From NCBI GenBank assembly GCA_964195425.1, contig CAXMOM010000031.1:186001-250000 (forward strand): a DNA stretch of 64,000 nt, written 5' to 3'. The notes below the pieces were generated by a model. It was not told the origin of the DNA. It did not search any database and worked only from the letters and a program-made list of their open reading frames with translations. Below, one piece after another: positions 9,628 to 18,102 of the stretch. The position numbers were made by a program, and so were the translations under genes. Position 1 is the first letter of the stretch; every line of letters begins with the position of its first letter. This DNA is from Glaciecola sp964195425 (GTDB lineage Bacteria > Pseudomonadota > Gammaproteobacteria > Enterobacterales > Alteromonadaceae).

Positions 9628-9824
9628 TTAAGTTTGGACAGCTAAATACACTTCCTTGCCAGTCAATGGATAACAGCTAACGTTTTCTTTGGATAGAACT
9701 CAAGTCGTTCGCTTGTAACCCCTTTAACCAGCCGCTCGTTGCTTATATCGAGGATAGCGTTTACTCTGAATATGCTTTTTTGTAAAAAAGTCTCAGTTGA
9801 TACTAAATGGAATTAGAGTGAAAT

Positions 9825-11921
9825 ATGAATAAAACTGATCAGAGAGAATTAATTAATCAGCAGCCTATTGGCATGGCTGAACTCACTGCAGAAAAAGGCA
9901 ACTACCTTTTTTTCAATACAAAGGAGCTGATTTTTAGGGACTTATCCCACGATGAGCTGCAAGTTGTTTCTATATTTGATCTTTTTGATGGTGAAAATAG
10001 AGAAAGGCTGAAGGGTCTATTCAAGCAGTGCGTTGTATCCTCCACAAAACAGACATATTTTTTTGACTATAAAAAAGGCAGCCGCTATTTTCAGATGGGC
10101 TTGGTTAAAAGTCATAATGGAAATATTATTAGCTCACTTACCGATATTACCAATCTCCGTACGTTAGAAGCACAGCAGTTAGTCGATGAGGACAACATTA
10201 AATGCTTGAGCGATGCTGTTGCTGGAGCAAACATTGGCTGCTGGGACTATTATCCTCAAGAAGATCGCATTATTGCGAATGAAACATGGGTAACTCAAAA
10301 AAAATACAATGATGAAGACTTCAGGGTAAATACTAAATTATTCTCTGATGTGATTGATGGACTCACGAAGTGGGCATCTATTGTTCACCCTGATGATTTG
10401 GAAGCAACCAATAAACTTATTGAAGAGCATTTAAATGGAGAGACCGACGTTTACGATGCTAAGTTTCGAGTGAAGTGCGGGGATAATGAGTGGAGATGGA
10501 TTCATGATATAGGCAGAGTTTTTCTGCGTGATAAAAATGGCGCCGCTATTCGAATGAATGGGGTTCATATTGATATCACTGAGCGCAAGCAGGCAGAAGA
10601 AAACCTAGAGCGCATTGCCCATTTCGACTTATTGACTAATTTGCCTAACCGTATATTACTGGCAGACCGATTAAGCCACTCCATGGCTCAGTGTCAGCGG
10701 CGCAATCAGTCACTAGCTGTTGTGTTTATGGACTTAGATGGCTTTAAAGCCGTCAATGATAACCACGGCCATAATGTGGGGGACGAACTACTTATCGCAG
10801 TGTCAAAACGGATGAATGCTGCTCTACGCGAAGGTGACACCTTAGCACGTATTGGTGGTGATGAATTTATTGCCGTAATAATTGATTTGGAAAATATCGA
10901 AGATAGTCAGCCAGTATTAAATCGTTTATTAAAGGCCGCGTCTGATCCGGTTACCTTAGGTGATCACGTAATGCATGTTTCAGCGAGTATTGGTGTCACC
11001 CTTTATCCACGAGACGGCGCAGACGCAGGCCAACTCATGCGTCACGCTGACCAAGCCATGTATGTCGCTAAGCAAGCAGGCAAAAACCGTTATCATCTAT
11101 TTGATATTACACAAGAGAATGCGAGCAAGACTCAAGGTAAAGGTGTAGGCGATATTCGTTTAGCTTTGGATAGATGTGAGTTTAGGCTGCACTATCAACC
11201 AAAGGTAAATATGCGTACTGGTGAGGTGATAGGTGTAGAAGCTTTAATTCGCTGGCAGCATCCTGTTAATGGTTTAATGCCATCGTTAGCATTCCTACCT
11301 TTAATTGAACACCATGCCATTAGCCTGGAAGTAGGTGAATGGGTAATAGGTAATGCATTGAGGCAAATAATCCAATGGCGAAGTGCAGCAATAAACCTGC
11401 CTATTAGTGTCAATATTAGCGCCTATCAATTACAACAAGATGACTTCGCATCTCGCTTAGCAGCGGTTTTGGCAGCATATCCTGACGTGAGCCCGGACTG
11501 TTTAGAATTGGAAATTCTGGAAACCAGTGTGTTAAGTAACATTAGCCGGGTCTCTGCGACCATGAATGCTTGCCATAACTTAGGAGTACTCTTTGCCTTA
11601 GATGACTTTGGCACGGGGTATTCATCACTCAACCATCTCAGACACCTGCCAGCGCAATTGATTAAAATCGACCAGAGCTTTGTGCGAGGCATATTAAAAG
11701 ATGCAGACGATTTAGCGATTGTTAAAGGTGTTGTGGGTTTAGCTAAAGCATTCCAACGTGATGTGATTGCTGAGGGCGTAGAAACCGTCGCTCATGGAAC
11801 TGCATTATTGCAATTGGGTTGCGAGTTGGCGCAGGGTTATGGCATTGCACGCCCCATGCCTGCTGGTGATATTCCTAAATGGGTTTCCAACTGGAAAGCG
11901 GATGATTCTTGGCAGGCATGA
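9825..11921 (+). CDS. PAS-GGDEF-EAL c-di-GMP turnover protein
   Basis: 698 residues, cytoplasmic (no membrane helix). Two PAS-like domains (about 20-125 and 128-258, the second ending in a PAC motif, RWIHDIGRVF ... DITERKQAEE) are followed by GGDEF (signature 344-348, RIGGDEF) with an RxxD inhibitory-site motif (REGD) five residues before it, and an EAL domain (Glu472-Ala-Leu, then LEILETSVL, DDFGTGYSSL, KIDQSFVR, AEGVET). Both active sites look complete, so the protein could make or degrade c-di-GMP. The PAS input presumably decides which. The RBS region is weak (GAGTGAAAT). It is monocistronic. Confidence 0.92.
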   Translation: MNKTDQRELINQQPIGMAELTAEKGNYLFFNTKELIFRDLSHDELQVVSIFDLFDGENRERLKGLFKQCVVSSTKQTYFFDYKKGSRYFQMGLVKSHNGNIISSLTDITNLRTLEAQQLVDEDNIKCLSDAVAGANIGCWDYYPQEDRIIANETWVTQKKYNDEDFRVNTKLFSDVIDGLTKWASIVHPDDLEATNKLIEEHLNGETDVYDAKFRVKCGDNEWRWIHDIGRVFLRDKNGAAIRMNGVHIDITERKQAEENLERIAHFDLLTNLPNRILLADRLSHSMAQCQRRNQSLAVVFMDLDGFKAVNDNHGHNVGDELLIAVSKRMNAALREGDTLARIGGDEFIAVIIDLENIEDSQPVLNRLLKAASDPVTLGDHVMHVSASIGVTLYPRDGADAGQLMRHADQAMYVAKQAGKNRYHLFDITQENASKTQGKGVGDIRLALDRCEFRLHYQPKVNMRTGEVIGVEALIRWQHPVNGLMPSLAFLPLIEHHAISLEVGEWVIGNALRQIIQWRSAAINLPISVNISAYQLQQDDFASRLAAVLAAYPDVSPDCLELEILETSVLSNISRVSATMNACHNLGVLFALDDFGTGYSSLNHLRHLPAQLIKIDQSFVRGILKDADDLAIVKGVVGLAKAFQRDVIAEGVETVAHGTALLQLGCELAQGYGIARPMPAGDIPKWVSNWKADDSWQA

Positions 11922-12025
11922 GGTATTCTTTAGCTTAAGAGATGTATAACAATACTAGCGGCTTGGGTGGAATAAAGTCCCGAGTTAAGTAAAGCTATCA
12001 CTCATAACAATAAATAATTCCTTAC

Positions 12026-12460
12026 TTAGAAGTATTTTCTTTTGAAATCAGAATGTTTTTTCTTGGTAAGCGCTAACAATTCTTGAAACTCTGCCTCTTC
12101 CCTAACGGAATCCAAAAACGGCGGTTTACATAAAAGGATAACTAAAGTAGCCATTGTCTAGGGCTCTTCCTAACAACCTAAAGCAACCCTTTTTGTCACC
12201 CAAGACCCCGTAATATCGTGCCCAGTAGAAATTGGCTTCAGCATCATAAGAAAGAATAATACTACGGAATCTTGGATTGTACGGGTCAATAGCCAATGCC
12301 TTTGCCATTTCCGAGATAGCTTAATGTGTCATATCGGCAAAACGATAGCTGTATCCTAGTGAAAAATGAGCTTGTGCGTCGCGTGGATTTAACGATATCA
12401 ATTTTCTAGATAATTCTACGGCCACTAACGATGGCTCCAAAATACCATTCCTTGTTCCTC
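12026..12460 (-). pseudogene. Remnant of a TPR-repeat protein (C-terminal part)
   Basis: On the minus strand the frame reads LVAVELSRKLISLNPRDAQ and onward to YRFADMTH. It then meets an in-frame TAA (12318-12320), continues in the same frame as AISEMAKALAIDPYNPRFRS up to FSYPFM, meets another TAA (12126), and resumes one frame over as PPFLDSVREEAEFQELLALT, ending at 12026. The pieces join into a normal TPR tail of the kind found in adenylate-cyclase-like and winged-helix TPR proteins (FLDSVREEAEFQELL is a typical last repeat). So there is one nonsense codon, one frameshift, and no N-terminal portion. The 5' edge abuts or overlaps the end of the ApbE gene, and the exact junction is uncertain. 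Confidence 0.75.
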
Positions 12461-13315
12461 TAAAAACACTTCTGCATTTTTCCCTTGCAAGAGCGAGAGC
12501 GTCGCCATTAGTCCTGCTTCTATACAATGATCACTTGCCACAGTGACGGATCTTGGTGCATCTATTACTGGGAAGCCTGTGTGAGGGTCAAGCACATGCG
12601 AATAACGCACGCCGTCTTTTAATAAAAACCGATTTGCGTCACCTGAAGTGGCCAAGCCGCCTTGCGCAATATTGACCACAGCAGTGCTTGTTTTAGAAGA
12701 GGGGTTCTCAATTCCCACTTGCCAATAGGGTGATTTATTCCGTGGCTGTGTGACTTGAATATCACCACCAAAATTTATTAACACTGACGATTCGGGTAAT
12801 GCAATAGACATGATTTGGGCAACCTTATTGACCGCATATTCTTTGCCAATACCGCCAAAGTCGAGTTCAAAATTGGGTGGAACTATAAGCTCGTTTTCTT
12901 TGTATTTTATTTTTTGCCAACCAATGTATGGTAATAACTCTTCAACTTGGCTTTTAGATGGTAGCTTGTTGGAACCATCGAATTTCCATGCCCTGCGTAA
13001 AATGCCAGACGTAATATCAAACTTTCCCTGACTCATTTCAAAACATGTATTCGCAAAGGCCAATAAGTTAGATGTTTCTGAATCGATTGCTATCGGCTTA
13101 CCCAAGCTGTTATTCATTGAGTACATCAAGTTACCGCGCAAGTACCGACTATATTTGTGCTCTATTCTTCTGGTTTCCTTTAGTGCGGCTCGCATTAGGA
13201 CAAATGCTTGTTTGTCGTCTTGCATATCAAACAGTAGTTCGCACCGACTTGCCATAGCCTGAAAGCGACCACATAAATGGTCACCTTCTTTTATGAGTAT
13301 AAAATCGTCTTTCAT
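12425..13315 (-). CDS. ApbE-family FAD:protein FMN transferase without a signal peptide
   Basis: 296 residues. ApbE motifs are present: RYLRGNLMYSMN region, FDITSGILRRAW, LDFGGIGKEYAVN (about 152-164), VLINFGGDIQV, ATSGDANRF and HVLDPHTGFPV. Family knowledge: ApbE moves FMN from FAD onto a Thr or Ser in a DxxxGA(S/T) motif using Mg2+. The usual lipoprotein or Tat/Sec signal is absent: the protein starts MKDDFILIKEG, and an in-frame TAG lies just upstream, so it looks cytoplasmic as encoded. It follows the DUF3570 gene by 27 bases in the same cluster. The C-terminus (MVFWSHR) runs into TPR debris and may be slightly altered. Confidence 0.88.
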   Translation of the reverse strand: MKDDFILIKEGDHLCGRFQAMASRCELLFDMQDDKQAFVLMRAALKETRRIEHKYSRYLRGNLMYSMNNSLGKPIAIDSETSNLLAFANTCFEMSQGKFDITSGILRRAWKFDGSNKLPSKSQVEELLPYIGWQKIKYKENELIVPPNFELDFGGIGKEYAVNKVAQIMSIALPESSVLINFGGDIQVTQPRNKSPYWQVGIENPSSKTSTAVVNIAQGGLATSGDANRFLLKDGVRYSHVLDPHTGFPVIDAPRSVTVASDHCIEAGLMATLSLLQGKNAEVFLEEQGMVFWSHR

Positions 13316-13342
13316 AAAGTATAAATTTTTGCCAATTCCCTA

Positions 13343-14635
13343 TTAGAAACGATAACTCACTTGCGCAATAATTGCTTTAAGCGATGGATATAATTCCACA
13401 TTTTGCAATGCACCAGGTGCATCAAAACCTGCGTTTTCCGGCGATTGTTCATAGTATTCAAGCCTAATGCCCCACTCGCGGCCATTGCTCATTGTTTGTC
13501 CGTATTTTAGTCCAATCGTAAATGCTGTCATTTCACCCAAACGATAATCGGCACTGGCAAACTCAGGCAAAGGTGCATCATTAATTAAAAAAGGCTGATA
13601 AAAATCCGCTGCCGCTTGCTGATAGTATCTAATGTGCGGTTGGATATATTTGGTATCAGACAGATTGAACCTAAATCTACTGTCGATGGTGTGTGAATCA
13701 ATCTCCCAATCGTCTGTCGCGTATCGATAGGAAACATCAATAACACCCGATTCCATAGCATATTTAGTTTGCCAGAACACATTTTGCTTAGTTCGCTTTT
13801 TGGGTCTATTCTCGTGCACAAGTGCTTGGGTAATACCTTGCGAGTTGACTTGACTTAATACTTTGTAAGGGTCGTTTAAATAGCCATCTGCCACCGACAA
13901 GCCAAAATTGAACTGCATTAACATGCGTTTGTTGATAACTTGGGTGAACCCTAAGACTAAATCAAGGGTGTCTTTTTCTTGGGAATCTTGGTTTCGGGTG
14001 GCGTCGAACGCGGTTTGAAAAGTATCCTCATCGCTGAAATCATTTCTAAACACCATTTCGGAAAAAGGAACTGGCGCTAAGCCAACGGGATCAATACTGT
14101 CAAACTGATAAGACAAACCTAATGACAGTGTTCTATTCTTGCGGTCAAAGTCTTTGGCAATAGAGCCATTAATGCCCGCTGAAAAATAGTCATATTCGTT
14201 AGAAAGGTTAACCCCACCGCTAACTCGGGTGTCTTTAAATAGCGGCTGTGTCCACTGTCCGCTAACTTGTACCCGAGTATCCTTGAACGTATCGTCAAGT
14301 GGAATTGCGCTGCTTGCGGTATCATATTGGCCGTTCCCAGAAGGACGTGTAAATGATTGAATATCAGCTTGCGCAGCAGCACCTGTTGCTGATGCGCCGG
14401 TAAGGGCATCAATCACAACTTTACCATTGAAAATATGCTCATCGCCAAAATCCTTATTCGCATTAAACACACCTTCGACCAAACTGACACGATCGGTTTC
14501 ACCATAATATAAAATAGCAGTGTCGAATGTCCAATGTGTGTCATTTTCACTCGCCTGTAACTCAGGTACGCCGAGCAGCGCGCAAGTTGCAGCCGCTAAC
14601 GTTGATGCGAGCTTTTTGTTGTGTTTTAATTGCAT
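13343..14635 (-). CDS. DUF3570 outer-membrane beta-barrel protein with candidate flavinylation motif
   Basis: 430 residues from the ATG at 14635; a TTG six bases upstream is possible, but GGAGG sits eight bases before the ATG. A signal peptide ends near LQASE (about residue 28). The mature part matches my memory of DUF3570: WTFDTAILYYGE, then DALTGASATGA, FTRPSGNGQYD and a long series of amphipathic strands ending in VSYRF, as in outer-membrane barrels. The DALTGAS sequence (residues 76-82) fits the ApbE target consensus. The gene overlaps the DUF4266 gene by 10 bases and precedes apbE, so all are likely co-expressed. Biochemical role unknown. Confidence 0.85.
   Translation of the reverse strand: MQLKHNKKLASTLAAATCALLGVPELQASENDTHWTFDTAILYYGETDRVSLVEGVFNANKDFGDEHIFNGKVVIDALTGASATGAAAQADIQSFTRPSGNGQYDTASSAIPLDDTFKDTRVQVSGQWTQPLFKDTRVSGGVNLSNEYDYFSAGINGSIAKDFDRKNRTLSLGLSYQFDSIDPVGLAPVPFSEMVFRNDFSDEDTFQTAFDATRNQDSQEKDTLDLVLGFTQVINKRMLMQFNFGLSVADGYLNDPYKVLSQVNSQGITQALVHENRPKKRTKQNVFWQTKYAMESGVIDVSYRYATDDWEIDSHTIDSRFRFNLSDTKYIQPHIRYYQQAAADFYQPFLINDAPLPEFASADYRLGEMTAFTIGLKYGQTMSNGREWGIRLEYYEQSPENAGFDAPGALQNVELYPSLKAIIAQVSYRF
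14390..14410 (-). other. Candidate ApbE flavinylation motif (DALTGAS) in the DUF3570 gene
   Basis: The codons for Asp-Ala-Leu-Thr-Gly-Ala-Ser lie here. They match D-x-x-x-G-A-(S/T), the sequence in NqrC/RnfG-type FMN-binding domains where ApbE attaches FMN to the last Ser/Thr. Here that residue would be Ser82 of the DUF3570 protein. The site is predicted from motif and gene context only. Confidence 0.55.
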
Positions 14636-14913
14636 CCGCAACCTCCACCAGCAAAAGCTCGGCCGCCACTTGTTGCTTCTTTACTGAAGTAGATATGATC
14701 ATCAAGCCCAAAATCTATGCTTTGTGCGTCTAATGCCATTTCTTCCTTAGCTAGCAGTTCTCGCTCCCATGGCTGCACGCCTAAGCTGGCGCAGCCGCCT
14801 AGTTGTAGCATAGCTAAACATAGAGAAATTTTGGTTAATCTACTCGGTAATGTAGACGAGGATGTAGCGATAGATTTTGTCTTTATCATAGTTTCTTGTA
14901 TGTGCTTTTGCAT
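14626..14913 (-). CDS. DUF4266 small lipoprotein
   Basis: 95 residues from the ATG at 14913. An in-frame ATG at 14934 would add seven residues, but AAAGG precedes the 14913 codon. It has a lipoprotein signal with lipobox LQLGGC (Cys41), then VQPWERELLAKEEMA, DDHIYFSKEATSGG and a C-terminal GGGCGCN. This is the DUF4266 pattern as I recall it: tiny lipoproteins always next to DUF3570. The terminal Cys-Gly-Cys could bind a metal or form a disulphide handled by the neighbouring TlpA. The gene overlaps the next one by 10 bases, which implies translational coupling. Function not established. Confidence 0.85.
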   Translation of the reverse strand: MQKHIQETMIKTKSIATSSSTLPSRLTKISLCLAMLQLGGCASLGVQPWERELLAKEEMALDAQSIDFGLDDHIYFSKEATSGGRAFAGGGCGCN

Positions 14914-14962
14914 AAGTGCGCCTTTCAAATCCATAAATAGATGATCGTTAAAAATATCGTCT

Positions 14963-15424
14963 TCATTCTGCGAGTAACTGTTTAATTTCGTTTTCGTAAG
15001 CGGGTAAGTTTACGGTAAAAAACCCTTGATGAGAGGCACGAAGATTACCGTCCCTATCGATGAGGTAACTACTTGGCATACCCATAAGTTCATATTGCTG
15101 TGCAATATTTCCGGCTGGGTCGAACACTACAGTAAAGTTAGCGGGAAGCCGTTCCAAAAAAGCTTCCGCTTGCTCTTTTTTTTCGTCTAAATTAATGGCG
15201 ATTACCGCTAAGCCTTCTGCCTGATATTTCGCATGCATGTCATTCATAAAAGGAAAAGATGCACGGCAAGGTTTGCACCAGCTTGCCCAAAAATCGATAT
15301 AAACGACTTTTCCTTTTAGGTCACTTAGTTTGGTTTCATGATTAATACTAAAATTTTCAGCTGCCATCGCACTGGTTGAAAACAGACTGATTAAGAAGAA
15401 GAAAATAATACTGCGCAATGCCAT
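14963..15424 (-). CDS. Periplasmic TlpA-family thioredoxin of the DUF3570 cluster
   Basis: 153 residues. A signal peptide (hydrophobic core about 5-20, cleavage after AMA) precedes a thioredoxin fold with WASWC-KPC (Cys50, Cys53), DPAGNIAQQYELMGMPSSYLID (cis-Pro region) and a C-terminal helix. Family knowledge: TlpA-like proteins reduce disulphides in exported proteins. It is the first gene of the minus-strand cluster, 49 bases ahead of the DUF4266 lipoprotein whose C-terminal CGC is an obvious candidate substrate (inference). No cytochrome genes are nearby. Confidence 0.88.
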   Translation of the reverse strand: MALRSIIFFFLISLFSTSAMAAENFSINHETKLSDLKGKVVYIDFWASWCKPCRASFPFMNDMHAKYQAEGLAVIAINLDEKKEQAEAFLERLPANFTVVFDPAGNIAQQYELMGMPSSYLIDRDGNLRASHQGFFTVNLPAYENEIKQLLAE

Positions 15425-15540
15425 AGTGATTCCTGTTGCTTCAATTCACATCATTGAATGGATATCACTAATTGTATTCATCTAAGCTTAAGGAAAACTT
15501 AAGGTCTTACTAATTGCTAAGCGTTATCTTTTGCGGGGAA

Positions 15541-16269
15541 CTAAAAAAACGCTGGCAGGCCATGCAAGACAATATCTACGCTAAAATGAGCGACAATGGC
15601 ACACACGAGCCCAAAGCGCCAAAAGCACCATCCGTAGAGTATACTAACCGCGACATTACCCAGAATGGTTGCCCACACAGCAAATGGTGTATCAGCATTA
15701 AAAGAGGCAAGCTGTGGTAAATGAGCAAGGCCAAATAACAGACCTACAACTACGATCACGATAAATGCGTGCTTATCGTCAAGTGAATTCAGTTTGAAAA
15801 TCTTTTTAGTTAGCCATAGCGCTAATGTCATTAACCCAAATCTGAACCATATTTCCTCACCTATCGATGCCCCAAGCGATACTAAAATCCCTCCCATTAC
15901 ACCGCGAAAACCGAACTGCGGGATACCATCAGGCAAGTAAGGTAGAAGGGCCCAGCGTAGCATCAACAAAAATAGACCCAGCAAAACGCCAGATATAAGG
16001 GCAAATAAAACCGCGTTTTTCAACTCTGAATTACTGATGGGATTTTGGTTGTAAAATGGACCGATGCCTATTTCGCGGCCAAGCAACAAACCTATCAATA
16101 ATGCAGGCGTTGTCAGCACCGTTAAAAAAACCAGACTAGGCAATAGCTGAGAAATGAAGTCGCTTTGGTTTATATGGGATTCATAAGCAATATTAGCAAG
16201 TTGTGCGACTATCGTTAAAACATAAAGTACTACGAAACTATTAGTGAGTGAAAGTTTGTTATTAGTCAT
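15541..16269 (-). CDS. CPBP-family intramembrane metalloprotease
   Basis: 242 residues, with about seven hydrophobic segments. The CPBP (Rce1/Abi) motifs are visible: EExxxR in GASIGEEIWFRFG, FGLAHL with its His, and a final AHFSVDIVLH. Family knowledge: these membrane glutamate proteases include CAAX prenyl proteases, bacteriocin-immunity proteins and PrsW-like factors, and bacterial substrates are rarely known. It lies 105 bases downstream of the DUF3667 gene on the same strand. There is no bacteriocin-like ORF beside it, so I make no immunity claim. Confidence 0.85.
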   Translation of the reverse strand: MTNNKLSLTNSFVVLYVLTIVAQLANIAYESHINQSDFISQLLPSLVFLTVLTTPALLIGLLLGREIGIGPFYNQNPISNSELKNAVLFALISGVLLGLFLLMLRWALLPYLPDGIPQFGFRGVMGGILVSLGASIGEEIWFRFGLMTLALWLTKKIFKLNSLDDKHAFIVIVVVGLLFGLAHLPQLASFNADTPFAVWATILGNVAVSILYGWCFWRFGLVCAIVAHFSVDIVLHGLPAFF

Positions 16270-16374
16270 TTTTTACGTCCTTGTCATTGGCTTCATCTAT
16301 AATTTTATACTCTGAAAACTGTACAATATTATAGCGCTTCCGTATCTTTAAAAATGTAACAAAACATTCGTTAC

Positions 16375-17619
16375 TTACATGTTCATTAGCCCCCAAAAAA
16401 AGGCGATTAGCCCAGTAATACTAACCAAGCCAGCATAAGCCATACCGATAACAGCGTACTTAACTGCCGTCAATATATAGCCTTGTTTGAAGACACGCTT
16501 TTGCATGATGAATAAATAAATAGGCATCCACGCCAGCAGGCAACTAGACACAATGTTGAGTGATGTATCTAACCATTGCCAATTGTTCGGTACTTGGCCT
16601 TGTAGCATTTCGATAAGTTCAAGTAGCAATATAAAAATAAAAATAAAGCTGTGGCTATGCAATGCCACGGTTAGATGTTCCATATATAAACGCTTAGAAA
16701 AAAAATACATAATTTTTAATAGGCCGGCAAATAAGGGCAATAATACAAACATCAATTGCGGTAACATATTGATTATTTGTTCAAGCAAAGGACCGGTGTC
16801 ACCTTGAAGCGCGTTGGACGCTTTTTCCTCTAATTGCGCAGCAATACCGTTTAAGATCTCATTTTTTTCTGCAGTCAAAAATGGAAAAGACACGGTGCCA
16901 TCGCTACTACTGCCAATAGACAGTAAGTTCACTTTTTCGCCATTTCTCACTTTGACCAGTTGTTGGGTCAAATTGTTGTACTGTTCTTGGTGGCCTGGGT
17001 TTAAAGGTTGACGAGAATTAAATCGGTGATTTTCTAGCGCAACAAGCTCTCTGATAATAGCTTTGAGTATTTTATTACTTTCACTGGTGAGGTCTGTTTT
17101 ATAGAGATTGAATTTTTCTAATTCTTGCTTAACTAAGAGCAGTGCCGCTGACTGCTCTTTATTTTTTTGGCTAAGCAACAAATCCTGCTGTTGTTCTAAT
17201 CTACTGATGTGAGTGGTGACTTGGGAAATTGTATTTGCATCGTTGTTAATAAGATTACTGTTTTCACTTACCGCAAAAAACTTCAAAGTAATGAAAAAGA
17301 TAATACTGATAAAAAAATACAACCTTAGCGGTGGCACATAATGCACCCGCCGACCCAGTATATATTCAGTGGTAAGAAATCCTGGCCGGGTCACTAATGG
17401 CCAAAGAGTGCGGCTTGCTCGAGAGTCGAAACTAAAAATATCATCTAGCAAATGTAAGATCACTAACCAAAAATACTTTATTGTCGCCTCAGAGTTTTGT
17501 CCACATTGAGAGCAATAGGGGCCACCTAGCGGTGCTTTGCAATTGCTACAAATAGATTCCTTTGCATCCACCCCCGGCGCCACAATTAATTGCTTATCTT
17601 CTATTTCCGAGTTTGCCAT
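16375..17619 (-). CDS. DUF3667 zinc-ribbon membrane protein
   Basis: 414 residues. An N-terminal zinc ribbon (CSNCKAPLGGPYCSQCGQ, about 24-41) is followed by the DUF3667 core (FDSRASRTLWPLVTRPGFLTTEYILGRRVHYVPPLRLYFF) leading into a membrane helix. A long polar region (about 130-270) is rich in Glu, Gln and Leu with coiled-coil character, and three or four more membrane helices follow near the C-terminus. Family knowledge: DUF3667 is widespread in Gammaproteobacteria and Bacteroidetes without an assigned function. The large soluble insert between the first helix and the helical bundle is probably periplasmic (inference). It may be co-transcribed with the CPBP protease downstream. Confidence 0.82.
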   Translation of the reverse strand: MANSEIEDKQLIVAPGVDAKESICSNCKAPLGGPYCSQCGQNSEATIKYFWLVILHLLDDIFSFDSRASRTLWPLVTRPGFLTTEYILGRRVHYVPPLRLYFFISIIFFITLKFFAVSENSNLINNDANTISQVTTHISRLEQQQDLLLSQKNKEQSAALLLVKQELEKFNLYKTDLTSESNKILKAIIRELVALENHRFNSRQPLNPGHQEQYNNLTQQLVKVRNGEKVNLLSIGSSSDGTVSFPFLTAEKNEILNGIAAQLEEKASNALQGDTGPLLEQIINMLPQLMFVLLPLFAGLLKIMYFFSKRLYMEHLTVALHSHSFIFIFILLLELIEMLQGQVPNNWQWLDTSLNIVSSCLLAWMPIYLFIMQKRVFKQGYILTAVKYAVIGMAYAGLVSITGLIAFFWGLMNM

Positions 17620-18102
17620 ACTGATAAATGCACCTGAGCAATATATGCGCTAACGGTTTTGCGTAGTAAGAACATAACTGGAATAATTATAATAATCCAT
17701 TCAAATCAACGGGTCTATTTTTGAATAAAAGGTATTAAATTCAGGATTTTCAGCGAAGCTGACCTTTTGATTCTCTCTTATTTCTACATTATTGAAAGAA
17801 TGGTGGAACAACATGGGTCATTTAAAATAACTAATCGCAGAAGCCGTGATCTATTTAGGACTAAGTGAGTTGTGCGCTCTTTATTTCTGGTCAAATAAAA
17901 AGGCTCTGTAGGCGGCTATGGACAATCTTTGTTCACATCCGGCCCGTGCATTATTGAAATTATTACCGATGGTAGACTCGTTTAGTTTGTAGCATTGCTG
18001 ATTCTAAAATGTTTTACTAATTTCAAGTGTGATTGTTTCGTCATTTAGTTTGCACAAAAACAAGTTTTTCCGTCAATAAATATAATGAAAGGCGCCCTTA
18101 CA
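17620..18102. other. Intergenic region of about 480 bases
   Basis: Divergent region between the DUF3667 gene and the Rieske operon. No full gene is visible. From 17800 the plus strand reads MVEQHGSFKITNRRSRDLFRTK then stops; a neighbouring frame continues LIAEAVIYLGLSELCALYFW before another stop. This could be the eroded start of a small gene, but I cannot name it. The last 60 bases should contain the operon promoter; no convincing boxes were found. Confidence 0.4.

Noticed and set aside
14900..14934. Shared sequence GAAAGGCGC-(A/C)-CTTA before the DUF4266 start and before the Rieske operon start
   Set aside because: The similarity is only about 12 bases including a Shine-Dalgarno-like AAAGG. 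Two cases are not enough to claim a common control element.
15541..16269. CPBP protease as a bacteriocin-immunity or phage-abortive gene
   Set aside because: No bacteriocin precursor, transporter or defence gene is adjacent; CPBP proteins have many roles.
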